The notes beneath the pieces are model-generated. The model was not told the DNA's origin, did no database searches, and saw only the letters and a program-made list of their open reading frames with translations. Of a DNA stretch of 64,000 bases, positions 1-8,508 are shown piece after piece. The position numbers and the translations under genes were made by a program. The stretch is from VRUE01 sp963695835 (GTDB lineage: Bacteria > Actinomycetota > Thermoleophilia > Solirubrobacterales > 70-9). The stretch's first letter is position 1. Every line of letters starts with the position of its first letter. The stretch is taken from positions 124,001-188,000 of the forward strand of contig CAVOHR010000001.1 of assembly GCA_963695835.1 (NCBI GenBank). Reading direction: 5' to 3'.

Positions 1-4
1 TGCG

Positions 5-36
5 GACTTTCACCCCACCCGGGGGTGGTCAAAGTC
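5..36. repeat. Imperfect palindrome at left edge
   Basis: Two 16-base arms (5-20 and 21-36) are complementary except for three mismatches, with no loop. It precedes the first gene by about 60 bases. It could be the terminator of a gene off the left edge or a worn copy of one of the palindromic elements seen elsewhere in the window. No T-tract is visible. Confidence 0.35.
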
Positions 37-94
37 GGTAGCGCCGGGCGAGGTCCTCCGATCCTTACTCGATCCCGGGTAATGTGACCCGGCC

Positions 95-1006
95 ATGAAG
101 GTCCACATCGAGGCGAAACCCCTGCACGAGCCGCTTGCCGGCGGCACGCCGGGGGCGACGGTCGGCGTCGAGCCGATCCTCGCCGGGACGGTCCGCTGGC
201 CGCGAACCCTGATGGAACGGCCGGGCGGCCACCTCGAGACGCTGAAGCTGCTGCGGGCGCTGCTGACCGGCGAGCCGGCGGCGACGGTGCCCATCCCCGC
301 CTTCCTGGTCCGCCACCCGAGCGCCGGCGCGATCCTCGTCGACACCGGCCTGCATCCCTCGATCGCCACCGACGGCCGGGAGAACTTCGGCCGGGCCGGG
401 GCGCGCTTCGGCCACCCTGCCCTGGAGCCGGGCGCCGACGTGCCGGCGCAGCTGCGCAAGCGCGGGCTCGACCCCGGCGAGATCCCGGTCGTGGTGATGA
501 CCCACATGCACATCGACCACACCTCGGCGATCTCCGAGTTCCCCAACTCGACCTTCGTCCTCAGCGAGGTCGAGTGGGAGGCCGCCACCGTCGGACCCAA
601 ACCGCTGCTGAACGGCTACCGCCGCGCCCACTTCGACTACGCCTTCGACTACCGCACGATCGACTTCGACCGTGGAGGGATCGACTCCTACGCCAGCTTC
701 GGCCGCAGCTTCGACCTCTTCGGCGACGGCTCGATCCGCCTCGCCTACACCCCCGGGCACAGCGCCGGCCACATGTCCCTGATCTGCCGCCTGAAGGAGC
801 GCGACTTCGTGATCGGCGGCGACGCCGTCTACACCGAGGCCCAGCTCGAGGGCAGCGCGCCGCTGGCGCCGCGGCCGTTCGACGCGCACAACTACAGGCG
901 CTCGATCCAGGAGCTGAAGCTGTTCAAGCGCGAGTACCCGCAGGCGATCGTCACGCCGGGGCACGATCCGAGCTTCTACGAGAAGCTCGATCCGCGCTAC
1001 GAGTAG
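95..1006 (+). CDS. Metallo-beta-lactamase fold hydrolase (AHL-lactonase-like)
   Basis: This 303-residue cytosolic protein has the MBL metal-binding motif HMHIDH at residues 137-142, a second metal His region in TPGHSAGHMS and the bridging Asp in GGDAVY, so a two-metal hydrolase is expected. The general layout fits the N-acyl-homoserine-lactonase/quorum-quenching branch, which hydrolyses lactones. The true substrate cannot be read from the sequence. The ATG at 95 is the first good start. The last 56 bases overlap the end of the convergent acyltransferase gene. Confidence 0.85.
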   Translation: MKVHIEAKPLHEPLAGGTPGATVGVEPILAGTVRWPRTLMERPGGHLETLKLLRALLTGEPAATVPIPAFLVRHPSAGAILVDTGLHPSIATDGRENFGRAGARFGHPALEPGADVPAQLRKRGLDPGEIPVVVMTHMHIDHTSAISEFPNSTFVLSEVEWEAATVGPKPLLNGYRRAHFDYAFDYRTIDFDRGGIDSYASFGRSFDLFGDGSIRLAYTPGHSAGHMSLICRLKERDFVIGGDAVYTEAQLEGSAPLAPRPFDAHNYRRSIQELKLFKREYPQAIVTPGHDPSFYEKLDPRYE

Positions 1007-1694
1007 CGATCCCCTCGTACATCCTCCGCACCTCGGCGAAGACCCCGCTCGCCACCTCCAGCTGGCGCTCGCGGCTCGGCGCGGGCTCGACCGGGAAGCT
1101 GAGCGGCTCGCCGAACTGCACCGTCACCCTGGGGAAGCGGAAGCGCTTCCAGCGGCGCACGCTGGCCGAGCCGTGGATCGCCACCGGGACGATCGGCGCC
1201 CCGGACTCCAGCGCGATCCGGCCGATCCCCGGTTTGGGCTCGCCGAGCTTCTGGCTGCGGGAGCGGCCTCCCTCGACGTAGACGAGCAGCATCTCGCCCT
1301 GGTCGATCAGCTCGAAGGCGGTCTTGAAGGCCTCCTCGTCGTGACGGCCGCGGCGCACCGGGAAGACGCCGCCGTGCTTGTAGACATAGGTGAGGACGGG
1401 CGGTCCGAACATCTGCGATTTCGCCATGAAGCGGATCTTCCGCCGCAGGTGGAGGCCGACGAAGAAGTGGTCCATCTGGCTGAAGTGGTTGGGGGCGAGG
1501 ACCAGCGGGCCCGTCTTCGGCACGTTCTTCAGCCCGATCGCCCGCACCCGGTAGATCAGCAGGGTCGGCAGCGAGACGAGGATGCGGACGAAGGTGTAGG
1601 TCCAGCCGACCCCTCCGCGCGCCGCCGCGTGGAACTGGTCGAAGTACTCGGCGGGACGGTCGTCCTTGTAGACCTGTGGCTTGATGTCGGGCAT
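951..1694 (-). CDS. 1-acyl-sn-glycerol-3-phosphate acyltransferase family (PlsC-like)
   Basis: This 247-residue protein carries the acyltransferase HX4D motif as NHFSQMD (His70, Asp75), then an FPVRRG block and the VEGGRS block that binds the glycerol phosphate. A hydrophobic stretch at residues 33-50 would hold it at the membrane. The family adds the second acyl chain in phospholipid synthesis, but several homologues act on other lysolipids. It lies downstream of glycerol kinase on the same strand with a 126-base gap. Both genes touch glycerol-phosphate metabolism, so co-regulation is possible but not shown. Confidence 0.85.
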   Translation of the reverse strand: MPDIKPQVYKDDRPAEYFDQFHAAARGGVGWTYTFVRILVSLPTLLIYRVRAIGLKNVPKTGPLVLAPNHFSQMDHFFVGLHLRRKIRFMAKSQMFGPPVLTYVYKHGGVFPVRRGRHDEEAFKTAFELIDQGEMLLVYVEGGRSRSQKLGEPKPGIGRIALESGAPIVPVAIHGSASVRRWKRFRFPRVTVQFGEPLSFPVEPAPSRERQLEVASGVFAEVRRMYEGIATRSADRASRRSSDRAPA

Positions 1695-1820
1695 CGGAAG
1701 GCGGCCGGGAGGGCCGGTTGTCGCCTGCTACCCCCTGCCGCTGCGGCGGTTACGCGGGTCCGCCGCCACGACGTGCTCGAGCTTTGAACCGGATAGCGAA
1801 CCAGAGCTCGAACGCGCTGC

Positions 1821-3269
1821 TCAGGAGGCCCAGCCGCGGGAGCGGTCGAGGGCGCGATGCCATTCGGCAAGCAGCTGCCGGCGCTCAGCCTCGCCCATCC
1901 GCGGCTCGTAGCGGGCCGCCTCGCGCCACATCGCGGCGACCTCCTCGCCACTCCAGCGGCCGGTCGCGATACCGGCCAGGTAGGCGACGCCGAGCGCCGT
2001 CGTCTCGGCGATCTCCGGGACCACCACCGGCCCGCCGAGCACGTCGGCCTGGAACTGCATCAGCCAGCGGTTGGCGGTGGCGCCCCCGTCCGCTTTCAGC
2101 TCGTCCAGTTGCTCGCCGCAAGCCGCCTCCTCGGCCCGCACCGCGTCGACCGTCTGGTAGGCGATCGCCTCCAGCGCCGCCCGCGCCAGGTGAGCGCGGC
2201 CGCTGCCGCGGGTGAGGCCGACGATCGTGCCGCGCGCGTACGGATCCCAGTGGGGCGAGCCGAGCCCGGTCAGCGCCGGCACGAAGTAGACGCCGTCGTT
2301 GCCCTCGAGCGAGGCCGCCAGCGCCTCGCTCTCCGCCGCCTCGCCGACGATCCCCAGCCCGTCGCGCAGCCACTGCACGGCGGCGCCGGTGACGAAGATC
2401 GAGGCCTCGAGCGCGTAAGCGGCTTCCTCGCCCGGCGCGCAGGCCACCGTGGTCAGCAGGCCCCTGGTCGGGTCCGGGGTCTCGGCGCCGGTGTTGAGCA
2501 GGACGAAGCTGCCGGTCCCGTAGGTGTTCTTGGCGCTGCCCGGCGCGAGGCAGGCCTGGCCGAACAAGGCCGCCTGCTGGTCGCCGGCGATTCCCGCCAC
2601 CGGTACCTCGCCGCCGAACTCGGCGGTGGTCCCGTAGACGTGGGCCGAGGGCAGCGCCTCGGGCAGCCGCTCCTCCTCGACGCCGAGCATCGCGCACAAC
2701 TCCCCGTCCCAGGCGAGCCGGCGGATGTCGAACAGCAGCGTCCGCGAGGCGTTCGTGTAGTCGGTCGCGTGGCGGCCGGTCAGCTTGAACAGGAGCCAGG
2801 AGTCGATCGTGCCGAACACCGCCCGCCCGGCGCCCTCGACGTTGCGCAGCAGCCACTCGATCTTGGTGCCGGAGAAGTAGGGGTCGAGGACCAGCCCGGT
2901 CCGCTCCCGCACCAGCTCCTCCCGGCCCGCCTCGCGCAGCTCCTCGCAGCGCGCCGCGGTGCGACGGTCCTGCCAGACCAGCGCCCGGTGAAGCGGCTCG
3001 CCCGTCGCCGGGTCCCAGGCGACCACCGTCTCGCGCTGGTTGGCGATCCCGATCCCGTCCAGCTCCGCTCCCCGGATGCCGGCGTCCCCGATCGCCTCGA
3101 TCGCGACCCGCCGCGTCACCTCCCAGATCTCGCCGGCGTCGTGCTCGACCCAGCCGGGCCGGGGGAAGTGCTGCCCGAGCTCCGAGTAGGCCCGCCCGGC
3201 GATCCGCCCCCGGCCGTCGAAGACGAGGCAGGTCGTGCCCGTCGTCCCCTGGTCGATCGCCAGAATCAA
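1821..3269 (-). CDS. glpK: Glycerol kinase
   Basis: This FGGY-family kinase of 482 residues makes glycerol 3-phosphate from glycerol and ATP in the cytosol. The N-terminus has the phosphate-binding motif DQGTTGTT. The substrate region RTLLFDIRRLAWD, the block SHWDPYARG and the C-terminal FGGY nucleotide-binding half with DGGATANRWLMQF are all present. The length is slightly shorter than the usual 495-505 residues and no domain is missing. The start ATG at 3269 is 39 bases after the stop of the upstream glycosyltransferase gene on the same strand. Confidence 0.95.
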   Translation of the reverse strand: MILAIDQGTTGTTCLVFDGRGRIAGRAYSELGQHFPRPGWVEHDAGEIWEVTRRVAIEAIGDAGIRGAELDGIGIANQRETVVAWDPATGEPLHRALVWQDRRTAARCEELREAGREELVRERTGLVLDPYFSGTKIEWLLRNVEGAGRAVFGTIDSWLLFKLTGRHATDYTNASRTLLFDIRRLAWDGELCAMLGVEEERLPEALPSAHVYGTTAEFGGEVPVAGIAGDQQAALFGQACLAPGSAKNTYGTGSFVLLNTGAETPDPTRGLLTTVACAPGEEAAYALEASIFVTGAAVQWLRDGLGIVGEAAESEALAASLEGNDGVYFVPALTGLGSPHWDPYARGTIVGLTRGSGRAHLARAALEAIAYQTVDAVRAEEAACGEQLDELKADGGATANRWLMQFQADVLGGPVVVPEIAETTALGVAYLAGIATGRWSGEEVAAMWREAARYEPRMGEAERRQLLAEWHRALDRSRGWAS

Positions 3270-3308
3270 TTCCGCCCCCTTCCTCTGCTCCCGCTCACGC
3301 CAGAAGAA

Positions 3309-4061
3309 TCAATCATGGACCGGGTCGCTCCCGCGGTCGGAAGGGGGCGGGTGGTCTTCTCTCCCGCGGCGGAGATAGACAAGGAGGAAGTCTCTGAATT
3401 GGCGGGCGCGGTGGGCGAAGCCGGCGAGGGACCGGCCGGTGGCGCGGTGGGAGAGGTCGACTTCGTACTCGCGCAGGCGGTAGCCGGCGCGGACGGCGTC
3501 GATCGTCATCCCGGTCTCCAGCCCGTAGCCGCGCGCGAAGGGCAGGACGGCGCGGAGGACCTCGGACCGCAGCGCCCGCTGGCCGGAGATCGGCGCCCTC
3601 GTCTCCAGCCCGCAGCGACGCCGGACCGCCCAGCGGGCGAAGCCGAGGGCGACGCCGAAGCCGCCGCCGACCCGCCGGCTGAAGGCGGCGACCGCGAGGT
3701 CGCACTCGTCCCTCTCGACCGCCTCGACCAGCCTGCCGAGCTTCGCCGCCGACGCGCCGAGGTCGCCGTCGCAGAGCAGGACAAGCCGCGGCGCCGGTTC
3801 GGAGCTCAGCGCCGCCTCGGCGGCGGCGGTGACGTTGGCGCCCTTGCCATGCGGGCGGCCGCGGCTGACCACACAGGCCCCCGCCGCCAGCGCCGCCTCG
3901 GCGGTGCCGTCGGTCGAGGCGTCGTCGGCGACCCACAGCGCCGCGCCCGGCAGCGCCCGGCGCAGCGCCGCCAGCGTCTCGCCGATCCGCTCGGCCTCGT
4001 CGCGCGCGGCGACGATCACCGCCAACGCATTGCCTTGTCGATCGAGGGACACGAGGGCCAT
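3309..4061 (-). CDS. Family 2 glycosyltransferase
   Basis: This 250-residue GT-A fold protein begins VIVAARDEAERIGETL, followed by the nucleotide-sugar site DDASTDG and the metal-binding DGD motif. No transmembrane segment is evident. The family transfers sugars from NDP-sugars, and the acceptor is unknown. I chose ATG 4061 over the longer frame to 4163. It has a GGAAGG ribosome site a few bases upstream, and the longer start would overlap the divergent carrier gene. That ribosome site falls partly inside a perfect 18-bp palindrome arm, an unusual arrangement that could limit translation. Confidence 0.8.
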   Translation of the reverse strand: MALVSLDRQGNALAVIVAARDEAERIGETLAALRRALPGAALWVADDASTDGTAEAALAAGACVVSRGRPHGKGANVTAAAEAALSSEPAPRLVLLCDGDLGASAAKLGRLVEAVERDECDLAVAAFSRRVGGGFGVALGFARWAVRRRCGLETRAPISGQRALRSEVLRAVLPFARGYGLETGMTIDAVRAGYRLREYEVDLSHRATGRSLAGFAHRARQFRDFLLVYLRRGREDHPPPSDRGSDPVHD

Positions 4062-4067
4062 TCTGCC

Positions 4068-4114
4068 TTCCGGTGTGCCTTTTGCACTCCGAGGGCGCAA
4101 AAGGCACACCGGAA
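4068..4114. repeat. Perfect 18-bp inverted repeat, 11-base loop
   Basis: The arm at 4068-4085 is the exact reverse complement of 4097-4114. The element sits between divergent genes, 7 bases upstream of the glycosyltransferase start and 38 bases upstream of the carrier start. The symmetry is far longer than a normal repressor site and there is no T-tract for a terminator. It resembles a small dispersed palindromic element, and a genome-wide copy count would decide. Confidence 0.85.
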
Positions 4115-4152
4115 CGGCGGGGCCACCGGACCGGCGGATATTGTCCCCGCCG

Positions 4153-4365
4153 ATGGCGGACATCGAGGCTCACATCACCGGCAACGTGTGGAAGATCGAG
4201 GTGGCGGTCGGCGACGAGGTCGAGGACGGCGACACGGTCGTCATCCTCGAGTCGATGAAGATGGAGATCCCGGTCGAGGCCGAGGACGACGGCACCGTGA
4301 GGGAGATCCGCTGCGAGGAGGGCCAGTCGGTCAGCGAAGGCGACGTCCTCGTCGTGCTGGAGTGA
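4153..4365 (+). CDS. Biotin/lipoyl attachment domain protein (BCCP-like)
   Basis: This stand-alone 70-residue carrier domain has the attachment motif ESMKMEIP, the Met-Lys-Met signature of biotinylated carriers. It also has the flanking hairpin glycine pattern (VAVGDEVEDGD and EGQSVSEGD). The lysine would be biotinylated by BirA and would carry carboxyl groups for an acyl-CoA or pyruvate-type carboxylase, whose catalytic subunits are not in this window. It ends 13 bases before a crotonase gene, so the two may be co-transcribed. Confidence 0.85.
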   Translation: MADIEAHITGNVWKIEVAVGDEVEDGDTVVILESMKMEIPVEAEDDGTVREIRCEEGQSVSEGDVLVVLE

Positions 4366-4378
4366 GAAGGGAACCGCG

Positions 4379-5188
4379 GTGACGGGCGAGCGGCTCGCCG
4401 GCGGCAAGCTGATCCTCGACTCCCCCGCCGAGGCGGTCGTCCGCATCCGCATCTCCAACCCCGAGCGGCGCAACGCCCTCGACCACGAGATCCTCGACGC
4501 GCTGGCCGAGACGCTGCCGCGGCTCGACCGCGGGATCGAGACCCGCTGCGTGCTGCTGACCGGCGCTCCCCCTGTCTTCTCCGCCGGCTACGACCTCACC
4601 TCGTTCGCCGCGGAGACCTTCGAGCGCGACGCCGAGGCGCTCGTCGCCCACCCCTTCCACGCGGCGATGGAGGCGATCGCCAAGCACCCCTGGCCGACCG
4701 TCGCCGCGATCAACGGCCACTGTCTCGGCGGCGGCCTCGAGCTGGCGATCACCTGCGACCTGCGGCTCTGCGCCGCCGGCGCCAAGCTCGGCATGCCGCC
4801 GGCCAAGCTCGGTCTCGTCTACGGCCACACCGGCCTGCGCAAGTTCCTCGACACGGTCGGCCTGGCCCGGACCAAGGAGCTGTTCCTCACCGGCCGCAAC
4901 TTCGAGGCGCGCCGGGCCGAGCAGATCGGCCTCGTCCACGAGGTGCTCGAGGCGGAGGAGCTCGAGGACGCGGCGGTCGAGGCAGCCGCCGGGATCGCCG
5001 CCAACGCGCCGCTCTCGATGCGGGGCAACAAGCGGGCGATCGAAGTCCTGAACCAGAACGCGATCCTCAGCGAGCAGCAGGAGTCGGGGCTGATCGCCCT
5101 GCGCGAGTCCTGCTTCTCCTCCGAGGACCTGCGCGAGGGGATCACCGCCTTCGCCGAGAAGCGCAAGCCGCAGTGGAAGGGACGGTGA
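4379..5188 (+). CDS. Enoyl-CoA hydratase/isomerase family protein
   Basis: This 269-residue crotonase-fold protein has the two oxyanion-hole segments FSAGYDL (residues 67-73) and GHCLGGG (113-119), which stabilise the thioester enolate. The usual catalytic Glu positions are not certain from reading alone, so hydratase, isomerase or another acyl-CoA activity is open. The GTG start at 4379 follows the carrier protein by 13 bases. Its stop overlaps the start of the DNA glycosylase, so the genes are coupled. Confidence 0.88.
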   Translation: MTGERLAGGKLILDSPAEAVVRIRISNPERRNALDHEILDALAETLPRLDRGIETRCVLLTGAPPVFSAGYDLTSFAAETFERDAEALVAHPFHAAMEAIAKHPWPTVAAINGHCLGGGLELAITCDLRLCAAGAKLGMPPAKLGLVYGHTGLRKFLDTVGLARTKELFLTGRNFEARRAEQIGLVHEVLEAEELEDAAVEAAAGIAANAPLSMRGNKRAIEVLNQNAILSEQQESGLIALRESCFSSEDLREGITAFAEKRKPQWKGR

Positions 5189-5817
5189 GCGGCGGCGCCC
5201 GTGAGCTGGCCGCCGCCGACCCGGCGATGGCGGCGCTGGTCGAGCGGATCGGCGAGATCGACCTGGAGACGCGGCTGCGGCGGCGCAGCGAGGAGCGGCC
5301 CGCCGACGCCTACGGCGCCCTGCTGCGGGCGATCGTCGGCCAGCAGCTCTCGACCAAGGCGGCGCGGACGATCTACGGGCGGGTCCGCGAGCTGTTCGGC
5401 GGTACGACGCCCTCGCCCGAGCAGCTGCTCGAGGCGAGCGCGGAGGAGCTGCGCGGCTGCGGGCTCTCCGGGCGCAAGGTCGAGTACGTCCGCGACCTCG
5501 CCTCCCACGTGCTCGACGGCGAGCTGGAGCTGGAGCGGCTCGGCGAGCTGTCCGACGAGGAGGTCGTCGAGGAGATCGTCGCCGTGCGCGGGCTCGGCCG
5601 CTGGACCGCCGAGATGTTCCTGATCTTCCACCTCGAGCGGCCCGACGTCCTCTCCGGCGGCGACCTCGGCATCCGCAAGGCGGTGCAGATCGAGTACGGG
5701 CTGGGGGAGATGCCGGCGCCGGCCCGGGTCCTGGAGATCGGCGAGGCCTGGCGACCGCACCGCAGCCTCGCCTCGCTCTACCTCTGGGAATCGCTCGCAA
5801 GCGTTCCTGCCGAGTAA
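5185..5817 (+). CDS. HhH-GPD DNA glycosylase (AlkA/3-methyladenine type)
   Basis: This roughly 210-residue base-excision repair enzyme has the segment LLRAIVGQQLSTKAARTI, typical of AlkA relatives, and a helix-hairpin-helix followed by the catalytic Asp region GGDLGIRKAV. No Fe-S cysteine cluster is present, which argues against MutY or Nth. Start choice is open. GTG 5185 overlaps the crotonase TGA in a GTGA arrangement, and GTG 5173 would add four residues. Confidence 0.85.
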   Translation: MSGGARELAAADPAMAALVERIGEIDLETRLRRRSEERPADAYGALLRAIVGQQLSTKAARTIYGRVRELFGGTTPSPEQLLEASAEELRGCGLSGRKVEYVRDLASHVLDGELELERLGELSDEEVVEEIVAVRGLGRWTAEMFLIFHLERPDVLSGGDLGIRKAVQIEYGLGEMPAPARVLEIGEAWRPHRSLASLYLWESLASVPAE

Positions 5818-5849
5818 GGGTGCGGGCGCGGTTGGCCGAAGATACCCCC

Positions 5850-7340
5850 ATGCGCTTTCGCTTCTGGCTGGGATACGCGGTCGTCGCCGCGATCGCGATC
5901 TGCTCGCTGGCAACCGCCCTGGTCGTGCACCACCGCGAAGCGCAGAGCTTCGAGCGGATGCAGCACAACGAGGCGGGCCGCTCGGCGCGCCAGGCCGAAG
6001 CGCTGGCCACCCTCTCGGTCGGGCAGCTCTCCAGCGCCGCCGCCTTCTACCGGGCGGTGCGCCACTTCAGCCGGCACGAGTTCGAAGTGATGGCCCGCTC
6101 GCTGCTGGGCAGCGGCGCCCTCTCGGCGACCGCCTTCGTCCAGTCGGTCCCGGACTCCGCCCGGCGCCGCTTCGAGCGCAACCACGGCTTCCCGATCGTC
6201 AATCGCACCCGGCTCGGGGTCCTTCGCCGCGCGGGACACGAGCACGCCTACTTCCCGCTGACCTTCGTCTCGACCCCGTCCAAGCCGCCCGTGAAGACGC
6301 CGCTCGGCTACGACCTCGGCGCCGACCCGACGCGCGCCGCCGTTCTGCTCGAAGCGCGTGACGGCGGCCGCCCGGCGGCCACCCCGGTGATCCGACTGCC
6401 GCTCGGCGGCACCGGCATCAACGTCTTCCGACCGGTCTACCGCGACGGCGCTCCGACGGCCACCGTCGCCGAGCGCCGGGCGGCGCTGGTCGGCTTCGCC
6501 ACCGGGGCCTTCAGGGTCTCCGACCTCACCGCCGCGGCGACCACCGCGCTGCCGGACGAAGTCGACGTGCAGCTCGACGAAAGCGGCCGGACCGTGGCCG
6601 GAACCTCGCTCGACCGCGACGAAGCGGCGAGCGCACCGCTGCGGATCGCCGACCGCACCTGGCTGCTGGTCGTCCGCGACCCGAACCGCCCCGACATCAG
6701 CCTGCCGGTGCTGATCGCCGTCGTCGGGATCTCGCTGGCGGCGCTTCTCGCAGCCCTGGTCCTGATCTGGAGCCGCAACGAGCGGATGCAGGAGCTGCGA
6801 CGCCAGGCCGGCCAGGACCCGCTGACCGGGCTGAAGAACCGCCGCCGCTTCGAGGAGGACCTGCATACCGAGCTGGCGCGCAGCCGCCGCGAGGGCGGCG
6901 AAGGAGCGCTGCTGATGCTCGACCTCGACAACTTCAAGCGGGTCAACGACACGCTCGGCCATCCGGTCGGCGACCGGGTGATCGCCGACATCGCCGGCGT
7001 GCTGCGCGCGCGCATGCGGATGACCGACGTGGTCGCGCGGCTCGGCGGCGACGAGTTCGCCGTCGTCCTGCCGCACTGCGATCCGGGCGAGGCTCGGCTG
7101 GTCGGCGAGGAGATCGGCGCGGCGATCCGCGAGCACGCCCCGGACGAGGAGGCGGTGCCGTCGATCACGGTCAGCGTCGGCATCGCGATGTTCGGCCCCG
7201 ACGTTGCCGCCGATCTCGAATCGCTCGAGGAGCAGGCCGACGCGGCGCTCTACGAGGCAAAGCGGGCCGGGCGGGACGCGGTGCGGTTCGCCGGCGCTGG
7301 GGACCGGGCCGACGCGCGCCGCCGCCCCGGACCGGCCTGA
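5850..7340 (+). CDS. Membrane diguanylate cyclase, CHASE-like sensor plus GGDEF
   Basis: This 496-residue protein has one transmembrane helix near residues 5-27, an extracytoplasmic sensor of about 250 residues resembling CHASE domains, a second helix near 285-307 and a C-terminal GGDEF domain. The active site GGDEF is intact (residues 399-403), and an RMTD inhibitory site lies five residues upstream, so product inhibition by cyclic di-GMP is expected. No EAL domain is present. ATG 5850 is preferred over the GTG at 5820 because it opens directly into the signal anchor. Confidence 0.9.
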   Translation: MRFRFWLGYAVVAAIAICSLATALVVHHREAQSFERMQHNEAGRSARQAEALATLSVGQLSSAAAFYRAVRHFSRHEFEVMARSLLGSGALSATAFVQSVPDSARRRFERNHGFPIVNRTRLGVLRRAGHEHAYFPLTFVSTPSKPPVKTPLGYDLGADPTRAAVLLEARDGGRPAATPVIRLPLGGTGINVFRPVYRDGAPTATVAERRAALVGFATGAFRVSDLTAAATTALPDEVDVQLDESGRTVAGTSLDRDEAASAPLRIADRTWLLVVRDPNRPDISLPVLIAVVGISLAALLAALVLIWSRNERMQELRRQAGQDPLTGLKNRRRFEEDLHTELARSRREGGEGALLMLDLDNFKRVNDTLGHPVGDRVIADIAGVLRARMRMTDVVARLGGDEFAVVLPHCDPGEARLVGEEIGAAIREHAPDEEAVPSITVSVGIAMFGPDVAADLESLEEQADAALYEAKRAGRDAVRFAGAGDRADARRRPGPA

Positions 7341-7383
7341 ACGCCGTCCCTGGCGTCCGGCGCGACTCCTAGCCTTGCGCGCA

Positions 7384-8508
7384 ATGGAGTCCCATGTCAC
7401 CTTCGAGGAGGCGCTGGCGCTCGGCGAGCTGAGCGGTCGCGAGGAGATCGGCGACCTGGTCGAGCGCGCCTGGAAGGTGCGCACGGAGAACTTCGGCGAC
7501 TCGACCGACCTCTGCTCGCTGGTCAACGCCAAGTCGGGCGGCTGCGCCGAGGACTGCGGCTTCTGCGCCCAGTCGCGCTACGCCGAGGCCGACACGCCGA
7601 TGCACGCGATGATGGAGCCCGAGCAGATCCTCGAGCACGCCCGCGCAGCCGAGGCCGCCGGCGCCCACCGCTTCTGCATGGTCACCCAGGGCCAGGGGCT
7701 GTCGAAGCGCGACTTCGCGAAGATCCTCGCGGGCGCCGAACTGGTCACCGAGCACACCAACCTGAAGCGCTGCGCCTCGATCGGGCACCTGTCGCCGGAG
7801 CGGGCGAGGGCGCTGCACGAGGCGGGCATTCAGCGGGTCCACCACAACGTCGAGTCCTCGCGCTCCTACTACCCGGAGGTCTCGACCACGGTCCGCTACG
7901 AGGGCCGGCTGCGGACGATCGACGCGGTCAAGGAGGCCGGCCTGGAGGCCTGCGTCGGCGGCATCCTCAACCTCGGCGAGTCGCCGCGGCAGCGGGTCGA
8001 GATGGCCTTCGAGCTGGCCGAGCTGAAGCCGACCTCGGTGCCGATCAACCTGCTCAACCCGCGCCAGGGCACCAAGTTCGGCGACCGCCCGTTGATGGAC
8101 CCCTGGGAGGTCGTCAAGTGGGTGGCGATCTTCCGCCTGATCATCCCCGGCGCCCTCTTCCGCCTCTGCGGCGGCCGGGTCGAGAACCTCGGCGAGCTGC
8201 AGCCGCTGGCGGTCAAGGCCGGCCTCAACGGGGTGATGATGGGCAACTTCCTGACCACGCTCGGCGCCGAGCCCGAGGACGACCGGGCGATGTTCGAGGA
8301 GCTGGGTCTGAACGTCGCGCGCCAGCCCGACAACGGCGCCAACCCACGCCCCGACAACCGCTCCGGCTGGCTCGACGGCGAGACCCCGGCGACGCCGACC
8401 GAGGCGCCGATCGACCGCCGGGACGAAGCCGACTTCTGGGACCCCTCGACCCAGCTGCGGGTCGTCAAGAAAGCGAAGAAGCCTCCCCCCTATCCGCAGG
8501 CGGCATGA
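7384..8508 (+). CDS. bioB: Biotin synthase
   Basis: This radical SAM enzyme of 374 residues inserts sulfur into dethiobiotin, the last step of biotin synthesis. The 4Fe-4S ligands are in CAEDCGFCAQS (CxxxCxxC). The downstream 2Fe-2S and SAM-binding blocks (YYPEVSTTVRYEGR, NLLNPRQGT) are in order. A tail of about 45 residues rich in Pro and charged residues extends past the barrel. ATG 7384 is the first start in frame with the fold. The stop overlaps the bioF start as ATGA. Confidence 0.95.
   Translation: MESHVTFEEALALGELSGREEIGDLVERAWKVRTENFGDSTDLCSLVNAKSGGCAEDCGFCAQSRYAEADTPMHAMMEPEQILEHARAAEAAGAHRFCMVTQGQGLSKRDFAKILAGAELVTEHTNLKRCASIGHLSPERARALHEAGIQRVHHNVESSRSYYPEVSTTVRYEGRLRTIDAVKEAGLEACVGGILNLGESPRQRVEMAFELAELKPTSVPINLLNPRQGTKFGDRPLMDPWEVVKWVAIFRLIIPGALFRLCGGRVENLGELQPLAVKAGLNGVMMGNFLTTLGAEPEDDRAMFEELGLNVARQPDNGANPRPDNRSGWLDGETPATPTEAPIDRRDEADFWDPSTQLRVVKKAKKPPPYPQAA

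Noticed and set aside
1857..4382. Very long open frame opposite glycerol kinase and the glycosyltransferase.
   Set aside because: It is an antisense shadow caused by high GC. It has no domain and the opposite strand encodes clear families.
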